From the NCBI GenBank assembly GCA_022577435.1, contig JAKOON010000055.1, forward strand, positions 774,117 through 838,116: a DNA stretch of 64,000 bases. The letters are read 5' to 3'. The first letter of the stretch is position 1; the number at the start of each line of letters is the position of its first letter. Below, piece after piece: positions 10,186-21,880 of this stretch. The notes below the pieces were generated by a model. The model did no database searches. It had not been told where the DNA came from and saw nothing but the letters and a program-made list of their open reading frames with translations. Position numbers and translations under genes: made by a program. The DNA comes from Embiotoca jacksoni (taxonomy: Eukaryota > Chordata > Actinopteri > Embiotocidae).

Positions 10186-13100
10186 TTAGTTGGCGGCGGG
10201 GACCAGCACGCCTACAGGAAGGGCGGGGCCTCTGTTCGGGCCCTTCGCCGGCGTTCCTTTGCCGAGGTCGCGGGTCTCGGCGGGCCACGACGACGCCCTC
10301 TTGGTGGTCATGTGCCGCCGGGCGTGTTTGGTCAAGTGGTCGCTGCGCATGAAGCGCCGGTCGCACACGGTGCAGACAAACTTCTTCTCGCCGGTGTGCG
10401 TCCGGCGGTGGCGGGAGAGCTCGTCGGAGCGGGCGAACTTTTTGTCGCAGCCCTCCCAGTGACAGCTGAACGGCTTCTCACCTGCAGAGGACACGACACG
10501 AGTCATTTTATTTAATTATTCATGTGTCTTTAACATCATCTTTCAACAAACACCTAGTTTAATAACTGTAGGACAGATGAGTGTCTGTGGTTAGTTCAGG
10601 GTCTGTAGGACAGATGAGCGTCTGTGGTTAGTTCACTGTCTGTAGGACAGATGATTGTGGTTAGTTCACTGTCTGTAGGACAGATGATTGTGGTTAGTTC
10701 ACTGTCTGTAGAACAGATGAGTGTGGTTAGTTCACTGTCCCTAGGACAGATGAGTGTCTGTGGCTAGTTCACTGTCTGTAGGACAGATGAGTGTGGTTAG
10801 TTCACTGTCCCTAGGACAGATGAGTGTCTGTGGTTAGTTCACTGTCTGTAGGACAGATGAGTGTCTGTGGTTAGTTCACTGACTGTAGGACAGATGAGCG
10901 TCTGTAGTTAGTTCACTGACTGTAGGACAGATGAGCGTCTGTGGTTAGTTCACTGACTGTAGGACAGCTGGTGACTCGTACCTGTATGTGTGCGCAGGTG
11001 CGCCTTCAGATGGGAACTCTTGAAGTAGGTCTTCTTGCAGCCGGGGAACGTGCACACGTAGTTCCGCCTGCGGGAGAAGTCGGCCTGCGAAACGCCGCCG
11101 CTGCCTCCTGACGGCATGAAAACGGGAGCCGGCGCCAGGGGGAGGAGCTTGGTGTTGCCTAGGGTCATGACGGTCTGCGGGCCCTGCGGCGGCTGGGAGA
11201 CGGCCGGCTGCGGCACCACGAACATCACGGTGCCCTGCGGCATGGCGGAGCCCACCAGTAGAGGCTGGGCGAAGCCGGAGGTCTGCGAATGGGGCAGGAT
11301 GGGCTTGGGACCCCCCTGAGTCTGCACCTGAACCGGAGCCTGGACGAAGGCCGAGATCATCCCCGTCCGGGCCGCTCAACGGGAACACCTGGCAGAGGAC
11401 CTGAGAGGAGACCGCGGGGGAAGACAGCTGGCAGGAGTGAGGAGGAGACGTCAAGGAGGGAGGACAGGACGGGCTGTCGGGAGACGGAGGCGTCTCCGGG
11501 GTCGCCGGCCGAGGCGACGTGGAGGTTTCTGCCGGCTGGGTGGCCGGCGGAGGCGGAGGGAGGCTGAGGCTGTCGGCGGTGTGGCGGATCACGCTGGTGG
11601 CCATCGCTCTGCTGGGCGGAGCCACACGGGACGAGTCTGTGTGGGGGGGGAGTGCTGAGGTCTCTGAGGTGACGGAGGAGGAGGGGGAGGGCTGGACCGG
11701 TCCGGAGGCGGGGCTCAGAGCGGAGGAGGTGGTGATGGTGATGGTGGAGGCCTCGGCGAAGCTCGGACTGTGAGGCGGAGTCATACACTGAGAGAGATGA
11801 CAAGAAAATGGTCAGAGAGTCAGGCTGCAACCAGAAATGAACAATTAGCAACATGTTGTTGGTCCTCTGGGATCCCAAATGTAAATAAATATATACGATT
11901 CACTTTTTTAAAAAAAATTTTTATGTTCTTCTTTGTTAGAAAATTTGTTTAACTGACACCAACATGAACAACAACCATGAATATGAATGGGGATCCCAAA
12001 TGGTTTGAGGTGTCCTTCTCCATTGATTGATTTCTTTTCCCCACATTAGATAAGAGCTGGGATCCCAAATGTACTCCACAGAAGCCATGTGACATCTCCA
12101 GTGAAAGTACACAAGATCTTTAATGTTGTTTTTATACTATATTTAAAAAATAACTACTTTGTCTTTGTGTCTTTTATTAACAGAAACTCTGAATACTGTA
12201 TGAATTTGGGATCCCAAATGTGTTCAGCTAGCCCATCATTCTCTACTTAAAAGATTTGCGCTATTAGATGTGTTAAATTCTTTGATTTGAATAAATATTT
12301 ATATATTTGATTTGACAAGATGAACAATGGTCAGTAGGTTCACATAAACTGGGATCCCAAATATGTTCAGCAGAGTTGTCTCATTACTTGAATGGTCATT
12401 TTTATTGCCGTTTAGTAAAGTTAAACTATAATGAGATTAAATTAAAAAAAATTCCTTCTGAAATATGAGTCGGGACACCAAATGCGCTCTGCTTATAATT
12501 TCAGGCCGTTTTTAAACTCCACATGAAACAATAAATGAAAAAGTGTGAACGTTACAAAAAGCCTGTTTAAAAAAAAAGATGTATTTGATGTCTGTTTTGT
12601 TGCTATTTATTTACGTGATTATGTTACGTTGAACGTTTCTTACCAGCGAGGAGAGCGTGATCAGGTCTCGGGGGGCGTCGCCTCCCTCCGGGTGGAGCTG
12701 GATGGAGTCACAGGAGTCGGAGGTCGGGGTGAGCGGGCGGGACTTGTGCGACCTTTGACCCCAGAAACTCATGCTGACGAGCGCCTCGGCGGCCTCCAGG
12801 TCGTGGTACTCGATGCACGGGCTTCTGCTCCATGGCCGTCGCCGTCAGTCCGTCCGAGCAGCCGACCTGAGGGACGATCGAGAGGTCAAAGGTCACCGGG
12901 ATCCTAAATGAGCTGAACGCGAATCAGTTGAATCTGAACAATTTTTGCAAGTTCACTTTCGCCGTTTTAAAAAAAATAGAGACACATTTTTTATCCTGTA
13001 AGGAAATGTTGGCACCATTTTGCATCCCTGCCCTGATGAGGCAAACGTTCACTTCTTTCAAACACTTGAATAACAGCCATCGTGTTTTCTCCAGAACAGG

Positions 13101-13784
13101 AAACTGTTGTTTTAACACCAACTCCGTGACCTCACTGTGACGCTTCGTGATGCAGGTTTGTGTTCGATTACGACGGTGAGGTCGGAAATCTGCGACCGTT
13201 TGAGAGATGACGACGTTGGATGAATATTAGTAGCTTTACTTTCACATTTAGATATTTCTAGACTCGGCTAACATTAGCTTGTTTTCACTAATGTTAGCTT
13301 GTTAAGATGATTTTGGCTGATATCAGCTGACATTCGATTGTTTACGTTTGTTTTAGCGAACACAAAATTATTTAGGTTGTTATTAGCTTTTTTCCACCAA
13401 CGTTAGCTTCTTCTGGTAAACGTTCATTTGTTTTGGCTAACATCCGATTATTTAGTGTTAGCTCGTTTTGGTCAACGTCAGCTTTGTTTAGCTGCGTCAG
13501 CTATAAAACGTGAACTTGTCATGTCCGTCGTTACCGTAGCTACCGTCGTTGCCGTAGCTACCGTTCAGTCTGACGACAGATAACTCTGCGTGAAGCAGTT
13601 TGTAGAAATAAAAAAGTTCAAATACATTTTTCTTGTTTTAAGAAGTTTTGTATTTTTTGTAAATTGTTTTCCTGTCGAGCTTCGNNNNNNNNNNNNNNNN
13701 NNNNNNNNNNNNNNNNNNNNNNNNNNNNNNNNNNNNNNNNNNNNNNNNNNNNNNNNNNNNNNNNNNNNNNNNNNNNNNNNNNNN

Positions 13785-13839
<55 letters not shown>

Positions 13840-14054
13840 AGTCACTGGGTTCAGTGTGACCTCAGATAAACCGGACAGACTCTCTCTCCGGTACCGCGCG
13901 GAGCTGCAGCCCGGTTCACGGCAGCAGCAGCTGACCCGGGAGCCGCCGGTGCTGCCGCGAGCCTCGCGGGGGTAACAACTTTAACCGGACAGCTGTGAGC
14001 GAGGAGCCGGGGGGGACTCACCTGCCAGGAGCGCTCCGCCGCGAAGCTGAGCAT
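10186..14054 (-). CDS. klf11: Krueppel-like factor 11, reading frame interrupted twice
   Basis: KLF11 is a TGF-beta-inducible transcription factor that binds GC boxes and recruits Sin3A. Exons: 14054-14022 (MLSFAAERSWQ), 12866-12644, 11787-10982, 10481-10186. Visible features are the Sin3-interacting motif DLEAAEALVSMS in exon 2, CMTPPHSP and MATSVIRHTAD at the start of exon 3, SRRRNYVCTFPGCKKTYF (finger 1) at its end, and fingers 2 and 3 in exon 4 (KPFSCHWEGC..., KFVCTVCDRRFMRSDHL...), followed by a short tail ending LVPAAN. Exon lengths sum to 1358 nt, two more than a multiple of three. One extra base lies in exon 2 at 12815-12819 and one in a C4 run at 11361-11364; skipping both gives 451 aa with every KLF10/11 motif in frame. 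KLF10 shares the MLxF start, but SRRRNYVC and the neighbours favour KLF11. Confidence 0.92.
10568..10968. repeat. 37-bp minisatellite filling most of KLF11 intron 3
   Basis: About 11-12 units of up to 37 bp (core gtaggacagatgagtgtctg then tggttagttcactgtct) occupy some 80% of the 500-bp intron 10482-10981, stopping 13 bp short of the exon 3 donor. Some units lack the middle 'tgtctg', giving 33-34 bp variants. Confidence 0.97.
11869..12483. repeat. Six irregularly spaced GGGATCCCAAAT elements in KLF11 intron 2
   Basis: The 12-mer GGGATCCCAAAT occurs exactly at 11869, 11990, 12059, 12208 and 12351, and as GGGACACCAAAT at 12472. Spacings are 121, 69, 149, 143 and 121 bp. Weaker similarity extends downstream of several copies (TGTTCAGC after the fourth and fifth, GCTCTGC after the sixth), so this may be an old tandem repeat of about 145 bp whose core stayed conserved. 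Confidence 0.85.
13685..13784. other. Assembly gap (100 N)
   Basis: Exactly 100 N, the conventional length for a gap of unknown size, in KLF11 intron 1. It abuts a (CA)n run, which probably caused the assembly break. Confidence 0.99.
13785..13837. repeat. (CA)n microsatellite next to the gap
   Basis: About 25 CA units directly following the N run; the true length is unknown because the gap may hide more. Confidence 0.97.
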
Positions 14055-14059
14055 GAGGA

Positions 14060-14310
14060 GAGGAAGAGGAGCGGAGCTGAGTGCAGATGAAGAGCTGAGC
14101 GCTGAGTCTCTGCCAGCAGACTGACTTCAGCTGAGAGCCGCTAAAAAAAAACACCGAAAACAGGAAAAAAAAAAACACAGAAACAAAATTCAGAGCAGTC
14201 TGGCGGGGTGGTAACACGCAGCCAATCACAGGCAAAGGTGTAGCGGACCCCGGCCAATCAGAGGCGAGGCGGGTGCGTGTTCGGGACATGGTCGAGACGC
14301 GATTGGCCCG
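14060..14310 (-). promoter_or_regulatory. Probable KLF11 promoter
   Basis: CpG-rich sequence upstream of the KLF11 ATG holds CCAAT at 14222-14226 and 14254-14258 and a reverse copy (attgg) at 14302-14306, with GC-rich blocks around. The spacing of about 30 bp between the first two resembles paired NF-Y sites. Start site not determined. Confidence 0.55.
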
Positions 14311-14319
14311 AGGCGGGGG

Positions 14320-15400
14320 TGCGTGGCTGTCGGGGGGCGTGGCCGGGAGTCAGCGGGTGTCAGAGTAAACCCGGTGAACCCGCAGCGCGAACTGGAGGAA
14401 AGGTTGGAGCGGACGGGCGGCGCGAGGCGTGAACCCCGCCAGGGCGCGCGACAGGCACGGACCGAGCAACTGCAGGCACGCGCCCGGGTCCCCCAAAATA
14501 AACATCTAATAACTAATCAATAGCAGACATCAGATACGTTCAGTGACATCAGCGTAAACAAACTCATCGGCATTGTTTTTATGGCTGAAATAACCAATAA
14601 AACAACTTTTAAACAATCATATTTAATATTATAAAATACACGTTGCTGCTAATTTGTTGTAATTATGAGATGTTTCATGATTTGAATGTTTTTAAAGGTT
14701 GAAACTTCAACACGTGACAGGGGTTTGTTAACAATATGTTCCTTTTATTTTCCTCCTGATGTTTTATAGACAAAATGGAAAATATGAATATAAATAAACT
14801 TTTATTCAATCGCAGGCATAAACACATATATTAATATTAATATGTTTTAAGGTTTAAAGATGTTTTGTGGTAGAATTTAGACACGTGACTTAGACCGGAC
14901 AACATTAAGATAATAAAACAAACGTGTGCTTTCATGTGAACGTATTAATAAAAGAGGAAAACGTGTTTGTGAAACTGAATGTTTTCTATGAATATCAGGT
15001 TGTTATTTTCTGTCATAACTGAATCAGACAGCAGATGAAGATGTGAGGAGGAGGAGGAGGAGGAGGAGGAGAAGAGGAGGAAGAGGAGGCTGCGGTCCGG
15101 GTCACATCTTCACGTCTTCACGTGCGTCCGACATGTGCAGAATTAAACACAGAAAACAAAGAAGGAAAAGTGAAGAGACAAAAGGGAGAAACGAAACAGC
15201 TCAGATTCCTGCAGCTCCGGAGACACTCGGCATTTTTTTTATTGTCTTCTTCCTGTACCATTTTCCTCCTCCCCTCCCCTCCCCTCCCCCTCCCTCCCTC
15301 CCATCATCATCCTCCTCCTCCTCCTCTTCCTCACCCCCCTCCCCACCGGGGCCGATGAACCCGGGGACTCCTCTGCGTCGAGGTTGTAAACAGCCTCTCC
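14320..15400. other. Intergenic, no gene recognised
   Basis: CpG-rich at first (to about 14500), then AT-rich. A (GAG)n block lies at about 15043-15090 and pyrimidine tracts (cccctcccct) at about 15268-15345. No exon is recognised. Confidence 0.5.
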
Positions 15401-15409
15401 AATAAAGAA

Positions 15410-15660
15410 TTCCAGGGCGGGGCTATAAGGCAGCCGGAGCACCCCCCCCCACCCCCCCCCACCCTCTCCCTCCTCCTCTCCCCCTCCTCCTCCCCCTCCT
15501 CACCACACACACACACACTTGTGCGCACGCGGCTCAGCAGCGGCTCCTTTGTTGTGGCTGCATGTTTAACCCTTACAAGCTGCAGAGGCTTCAGGTCGAT
15601 CATCATCATCATCTTCATCTTCATCATCATCATCATCATCATCATCACTGTGACAGGAAC
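15410..15660 (+). promoter_or_regulatory. Possible TATA promoter and start of an unidentified transcript
   Basis: A sequence 'ggcggggctataaggcagc' (about 15415-15434) combines a GC box with a TATA box. About 135 bp downstream an ATG (15562) opens MFNPYKLQRLQVD followed by a His tract encoded by (CAT)n. I do not recognise the peptide and see no second exon, so a promoter is only a possibility. Simple repeats (CCCC tracts, (CA)n, (CAT)n at about 15600-15648, G-run 15684-15704) crowd the area. Confidence 0.3.
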
Positions 15661-15859
15661 AAACACTGGAGAGGGGTGTGTGTGGGGGGGGGGGGGGGGG
15701 GGGGAGGGGGGTGGAGGTGATGCGACTTCCTGTCTGAGGCAGACAAAGAGCCCGTTTTGTCTCCAGCAGCCGTTTCGTGATGCTTCGTCTCAACAGTTTG
15801 ATTGACAGCGGAGAGCTCCTCCCACAGCCGGCCTCAGATCACCTGCTCGCCTCAGAAAA

Positions 15860-15942
15860 CCTCCGCCGGCTCGCCGCCGCGCGCGGCACCGCGGCGCGTT
15901 ACCGCGCGCGGCGCGGTGGTGTCGCGCGGTGCGGCGCGGGTA
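15860..15942. other. Extreme CpG / alternating CG block
   Basis: About 80 bp made almost only of C and G with repeated gcgcggc and ccgcgcg motifs (for example gccgccgcgcgcggcaccgc, about 15869-15888). It is partly self-complementary and could fold or adopt Z-DNA. It lies 5' of no gene I can name. Confidence 0.7.
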
Positions 15943-16069
15943 ACAGCTTCAGCTCCTCAGAGTGAATGAAGCCGTCTGAGGGTGACGTGAGTTCATTCTC
16001 CTTTTCAAGTTCAGAGGTTCAGAAAACAAAAAGTCCAGGAAGAAAAGAGAAGGAACAGGGCGGTCCGAG

Positions 16070-16198
16070 AAGAACCGCTTCATGAGGAGAACCGCTTCAT
16101 GAGGAGAACCGGCTTCATGAGGAGAACCGGCTTCATGAGGAGAACCGCTTCATGAGGAGAACCGCTTCATGAGGAGAACCGGCTTCATGAGGAGAACT
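16070..16198. repeat. 17-18-bp minisatellite
   Basis: About eight units of agaaccgcttcatgagg, some with an extra g (accggcttc). Intergenic. Confidence 0.95.
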
Positions 16199-16420
16199 AG
16201 TCCCAGACTGGTGAGGAAATCAAAGGTGGAGATCTCAGCTGTGTTGTAGGTGGAGAAGAGGCACCATGGCAACGCTCGCCTGTCACACACCTGTCAAGAC
16301 AGACAGGTAGGTGAAACATTCGTGATGTCACCGAGCACCTGAAACACCAGATTTTGGAGAACCCGGTTGCCATGGCACCTCAGTTCAGGTGGTCTGCAGC
16401 ATGTTTGTGCTCACAGACCG

Positions 16421-16926
16421 GCTAACATGCTAACAAACAGCTAACATGCTAACAAACAGCTAACATGCTAAACTCAAGCTAACAAACAGCTAACAAGCTA
16501 ACAACCTGTTCAACTAAGCTAACAAACAGCTAACATGCTAACAAACAGCTAATTTAGCTAAACTCAAGCTAACAAACAGCTAACAAGCTAACAACCTGTT
16601 CAACTAAGCTAACAACCTGTTCAACTAAGCTAACAAACAGCTAACATGCTAACAACCTGTTCAACTAAGCTAACAAACAGCTAACATGCTAACAACCTGT
16701 TCAACTAAGCTAACAAACAGCTAACATGCTAACAAACAGCTAATTTAGCTAAACTCAAGCTAACAAACAGCTAACAAGCTAACAACCTGTTCAACCAAGC
16801 TAACAAACAGCTAACATGCTAACAACCTGTTCAACTAAGCTAACAAACAGCTAACATGCTAACAAACAGCTAACATGCTAACAAACAGCTAACAAGCTAA
16901 CAACCTGTTCAACCAAGCTAACAACT
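16421..16926. repeat. Composite gctaacaaacagctaacat minisatellite
   Basis: About 500 bp built from gctaacaaacagctaacat (19 bp) and gctaacaacctgttcaacta (about 20 bp) in mixed order, giving a higher-order unit near 40 bp. Intergenic, ending at an interspersed repeat copy. Confidence 0.95.
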
Positions 16927-16927
16927 A

Positions 16928-17064
16928 TGTTTGGGGGGTGGGGATGTTTTGATTGGCAGGCCTGTGGTGCAGGCAGGTTTTCTGGTGTGGGTGGGCGGGG
17001 CCTATTGTCTTCAGATCCACCCCCTGGCTCCTCCCCCCGCTCGTCCAAATATAGTCACTTCTGG
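16928..17064 (+). repeat. Interspersed repeat family 'GGCCTGTGGTGCAG', copy A (partial)
   Basis: Shares gattgrcaggcctgtggtgc, then ggtgggcggggcct, then ctggctcctcccccgctcgtccaaatat with copies B-E in this window. It is the right-hand part of the element only. Confidence 0.8.
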
Positions 17065-17692
17065 TTACAGGCATTTTATTTTAAAATTGACAAGAACCTA
17101 TTTAGTGAAGTCAGAAGGTTTCAGGAGATTGAGAACGTTTCTGAGAACGTTTCTGAGAACTGAGGACTTCTTTTAGTTGTTTTTAAATTGAGGACTTTTG
17201 AGTGAGGACATCTTCAGTGGAGACCTGGGGTGTGTTAGGTTCCAGGTTGTTCTGGATGAGAGCTCCACGTCAACACGTCCCAGCAGCAGAAGTAAACCCT
17301 GGCGCCTCCCTGCGGGGTCAAAGGTCGATCCTCCTCCAGACTTCCAGGAATCATGAAACCTGCTGAACACCGCTGGAGAACGTCTTGTACCTGCTGCCTT
17401 CAAGGGTTAATGTTTGGGATCTGAGAGGCCACTGACCAAAAACATGGGAGGCCTAACCACCCTCCCCCTCCACCCTCCCCCTCCACCTCCACCCTCCACC
17501 TCCACCTCCACAGGTTAAAGTGTGTTTGTTCCGATGTGTTCATTTCATACATCAGTAAACTGCTAACAGCCTGAAGCGTCGCGATTTCGCCTTTTCAGGT
17601 CGGATCGTGAAGAAGTCAACGGGTTTATAAACGAGTTCAGTTTAAGTTTATTTATAGTCGGGACCAACGAAAGTTCATAAATTTAGTTTGTA
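17065..17692. other. Intergenic, nothing recognised
   Basis: No gene or strong repeat apart from a C-rich tract (ccctccccctccacc) at about 17460-17510. Confidence 0.5.
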
Positions 17693-17870
17693 CGTTTATT
17701 TCCAGAGTTTAGTCTCCAGTTTATTTCCAGAGTTTAGTCTCCAGTTTATTTCCAGTTTAGTCTCCAGTTTATTTCCAGTTTAGTCTCCAGTTTATTTCCA
17801 GTTTAGTCTCCAGTTTATTTCCAGTTTAGTCTCCAGTTTATTTCCAGTTTAGTCTCCAGTTTATTTCCAG
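17693..17870. repeat. 23-bp minisatellite
   Basis: About seven units of tttagtctccag followed by tttatttccag; the first two units carry an extra 'agag'. Confidence 0.95.
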
Positions 17871-17972
17871 GAACTGTTTCTATAAAGAACCTCAGATTTT
17901 GATCGGAGCAGCTGAATTCCCTCCAAAGTCAGCGACACACCCACACTGAGTATGTATGTGTGTTTGAAGGGT

Positions 17973-17997
17973 GGGGGGGGGGGGGGGGGGGGGGGGG
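17973..17997. repeat. Poly(G) run, 25 bases
   Basis: An uninterrupted run of 25 G. Comparable G runs occur at 15684-15704 and 55378-55400. Such runs form quadruplexes and are also error-prone in sequencing. Confidence 0.95.
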
Positions 17998-20900
17998 TCA
18001 CTGAAATGTAGGTCACACTTCGTCCGTCATCAGGATGAGTCGGGCGGTGCAGACTCAAACTCCCCCAAGTTGTTTTTTTCTTCTTCTGTGGTGAAAGCAG
18101 GGGGATGTGGACCCGTGTGGTCCGGCCCGACGACTCTTCCTGGTCCCCATCAGAACACATAAAGGCAGAACCGGGACCCGAGACTTTACTGTCCTCTGTT
18201 CCTTTATCCCGTCTTTCTTCATCACCTCCTTCCTCCTCTGATATTCTGCTTCTTCTTTAACACATCAGGCGAAATCACACTTCGTCCTAAATGATTAAAA
18301 ACTGACGTCAGCGAACGGCACGATGGGAGTTTGTTTTTGCTGAGGCGGCTGATTCCAGACCAACGTAAACAAACACTTCCTGCATCGCTCTGCCCTCATT
18401 TCCTCTCGCCGACTGACGTGTCATCAATAAAGAAAAACCCCCCAAAAAAATTCCTTTTCCGCAACCCGGTCCAGAACCACGAGTTGCGTTCAAGGACCAG
18501 CGGGAACTCGAACGCTTTCAGGTCGGAGTCAGTTACAGAAGCTGAAACCAGGAGGACCAGGAACTAAACCTGGACTCTGTATGTGGGACTGAACAGCACA
18601 TTGTGACCAGCTCTAGTTTTTAAAAGCCACCAGTCGGGTGGAGGCTGTTATCTGTCCGGATGTTGGTCCGTCACCGACTGATAAAACTACCGCGTCAGCA
18701 CGAAGCCACAAACTCTGCAGAATCTGCTGAAACAACCACAAAGAAAAAGGAAACGCACCGAAGAACGGAAACGACGAAGGAGAAATGAGACTCGCAAGAA
18801 ACGGGGAGTTTTATTTTTGTATAAATCTGCGTGTTTGTTGGTTTGTCTGAAAACTGTTAAAAATAAAACTGAAAACAAAGAAAAACACTGCAGATAAGAA
18901 AAGATCAGCGATGTCGAGGGTTCATAAAATCAAACATTTACTTTGATAAAACACTTTGACAGAGTTTCTGTCGATTAAAAAAACTACTCAAGTAAATTAA
19001 CCGATATTTGAGTCATTTTAAAGATGTTTTTTTATTGATGAACATTTGGTTTCTTTTATTATTGTTTAAAAGGTAAATAAAAACATGTTGATTTTAAAGT
19101 TTATTTTTCTTTTTTGGTGGGAAAGTTTTGTTTTTTTTTAGATCTAAAATCGCTGCGACTCAGGAATGAAAAACTTTTTTTTTTTGTGCTCACAAAAAGA
19201 CCCACAACTCGTTTTATTTATTTTTTATAAATCTTTAAACAGCTGGTTTTGTTCTGAAGATAAACTTTTTCCAGCAGAAATAAAAATGTAAAAATCCAGA
19301 TTTTTAAAGGTTTAACAAGTGAATATGAATAAAATGTTCTCCCTCTGATGTAACTTCATTTAAACATTAAATTATGATTTGTTAAAATCATCTTCAGTGA
19401 ACTCTAATGTTAACTTTCTATTTAATTTGCGACATTTTAAAGCAACAAAAAAAATAAAATGAATAAAAGCTCGAGTGATGATAAACATCTTTATTTTATT
19501 TCGTTTTATTTTGTGTCCAGAAAATAAAAAACACTTTCTGAAGAATGAATTTTTTTCATGTGAAACATGAAATTATTTGTTTTTAAAGCAGCTGCAACGT
19601 TTTCAAACACTTTTGCTGCAGAAATGTAAAAAAAAAAGAAGTCTTATTTCACTGATTTATGTCTTTTTAATTAAATAGTCAACCGTTTCTTGAACATTTT
19701 TTTATTTACTTTAGTTGTATAAAAACATTTTTCACCAATTACAAATGAATCATCTGGAAAAATAAAATTCTGTTCAATAAAAGACAAATATTGAAATATA
19801 AAAATTCTGTGATTAAAAAAAACCAAAACTAATGAACCGAATTGAAGGGTTTTATTTTCCTTTTAATTTTGGTTTACTGAGAACGTCCTGATTTATTTTC
19901 CATCTGTCTGCTGCATGTTTTACAGATTATTTGGTCCAAATAAAACAAACTGAGTCCAGATTTGATCATCGAATCGATGATTCATCAGAAAATAACGAGC
20001 AGGTCGATCATGCGTTATATTTAATTTCCTGTTCGGACTAAAATAATTTTTATCAGCTTGCATAAAAAAAACTTCGTTTGACACGACGAAATGTCAAAAT
20101 GGGGGAATTTAAAAGTTGAAATATTTTCTCGGTGCAGGAACTTTAATTTGAGAGGATTTCTGTTTGTTTACGTTTCCACTCACCTCGAAACCTCTGAAGG
20201 AGCAACGACGTCACAGCAGCTCAGGCGAAGGAGTGACGTCATTTCTGCTTGAAAGGAAACTTTATTTTTTTTCACACATCAATCCTCTGCAGAGAGCCGA
20301 GCTGCTTTCTTTATCTTTTCTGCTTTCCAGGAACTCTGGACGTCTTCCCGGAGTTTTTATCTGCAGTCTGCTGCGAACGGATCCGAGCGAGTCGACGTTT
20401 TCCAAACAGACGAGGAGCTGGAAGAAAGAAAAAGGCGACGCGGCGCTGATTCCAATGAAGCTGCTTTTATTCACTGAAAACGTCTGAAGAAATGAAAAAT
20501 TAAAACACATTGGACAGTTCATCAAATGCCCTTAAACGACTGCGATCACGTTTTATTGACGTTCTGGTTCACAGATTAAAGGGTCGTTACGCTTCATTTC
20601 AGCTGCTGAGTTTCACATTCAAGTGGAAACGAGGAGCCGAAACGAAGCGGCGAAAAACACCCGAGCAAAAAGCGCAGAGTGAAAAGTTTCCCGAGACACG
20701 AAACAAATGAACCGAAACCTCCTTTAAACGTTTCCGTCGGCAGCGTCGGACCGAACCGCTGACGCACGTTTGTGGGTCTTTGCGGGTTTTTCGTCTCGAC
20801 GTACAAAACGTCTTCACGTGCCGGCGGCGCCGAGGTCGTCCGAGGACGCGGCGCAGTAATCCGTCCCGGAGCTCGGATTAACCGCCTGCAAGTGAACGCC

Positions 20901-21845
20901 GCGCGACTGCGGTTGCCCCCGGAAGGCTGCTCGCTGTAGTATCGCCATGGCAACCTGCCCAACGCTGTAAAGTTACCTAGCAACAGCCGGGGAACATAAA
21001 GGTGCTGGAGAAAAAAATAAATAAAAAAAACACCCGTGTGTGTGTGTGTGAAGTTGATTTTCGTGCGACTGAATCCGTCCGTGGAGGATCGGAGACGGCG
21101 TCTGATGCTTCTATTTTCATTTCATTTCCGTCCTCCCGTTACCCCGGACGACCTGCGGCGGGAAAACGAGGCCACTGCAGCAGGAGGCACAACAAAGAAC
21201 AAAGTGGAGCCGCGCTCACGGAGGGAGGAGCCACGAATTCATCACCGAAATAAAAACCACACACGATCACAGATTGACATAAACTCTGATGACCTTTGAC
21301 CTTTGACCGCAGGAGAAGCTCGACTCCGTCGCCATCAGAAGTCTCGCTGCAGTCTGAAGAATGTAAATTTATACTTCGTTTAAAAACTGGAGCCCGATAC
21401 GAAGCAGAACAACTACCTCAAGTTTGTCCAGTTGCAGTAAACGTAACTGAATTTGTGGTGACAGAGGAGGGTGTAATTCACAGTCTGACCTCATGGTGGC
21501 AGCGTTGTCTCTGTTTCAGCGTTTAAACGCACAGACTGTAAATAAAAGCGAACGCAGCTTCAAGGTCTGTAAACAGAAGCTAATAAAGAAGTGCCTTAAA
21601 GTTTAATACCACCGAGGGCCACGAGATCCGTTCGATATCAGGCCTCAAAACGCAGATATATTTTAGGGGCGGGGCTGTTTGATTGACAGGCCTGTGGTGC
21701 AGTCAGGTTTTTGCTACAGGTGGGCGGGGCCTAGTGTCCTCAGATCCTCCCCAACAACCTGTGATAGGTTTTAAAGGTTCCTGCTGCGACTTGGAAACAT
21801 CCATCAGTTAAAGTCAGTTTGTATGCAGACGAAACTCTGATGTGG

Positions 21846-21880
<35 letters not shown>

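Noticed and set aside
10568..10968. CRISPR-like appearance of regularly spaced repeats
   Set aside because: Head-to-tail minisatellite without unique spacers, in a vertebrate intron. The same holds for all other arrays here.
12826..12833. ATG in KLF11 exon 2 (MEQKP) as the true start
   Set aside because: Exon 1 supplies an in-frame MLSFAAERSWQ typical of the KLF10/11 group, and starting at MEQKP would not remove the exon 2 frameshift.
13638..13837. Cys-Val repeat frames across the gap
   Set aside because: Products of the (CA)n tract and the N run.
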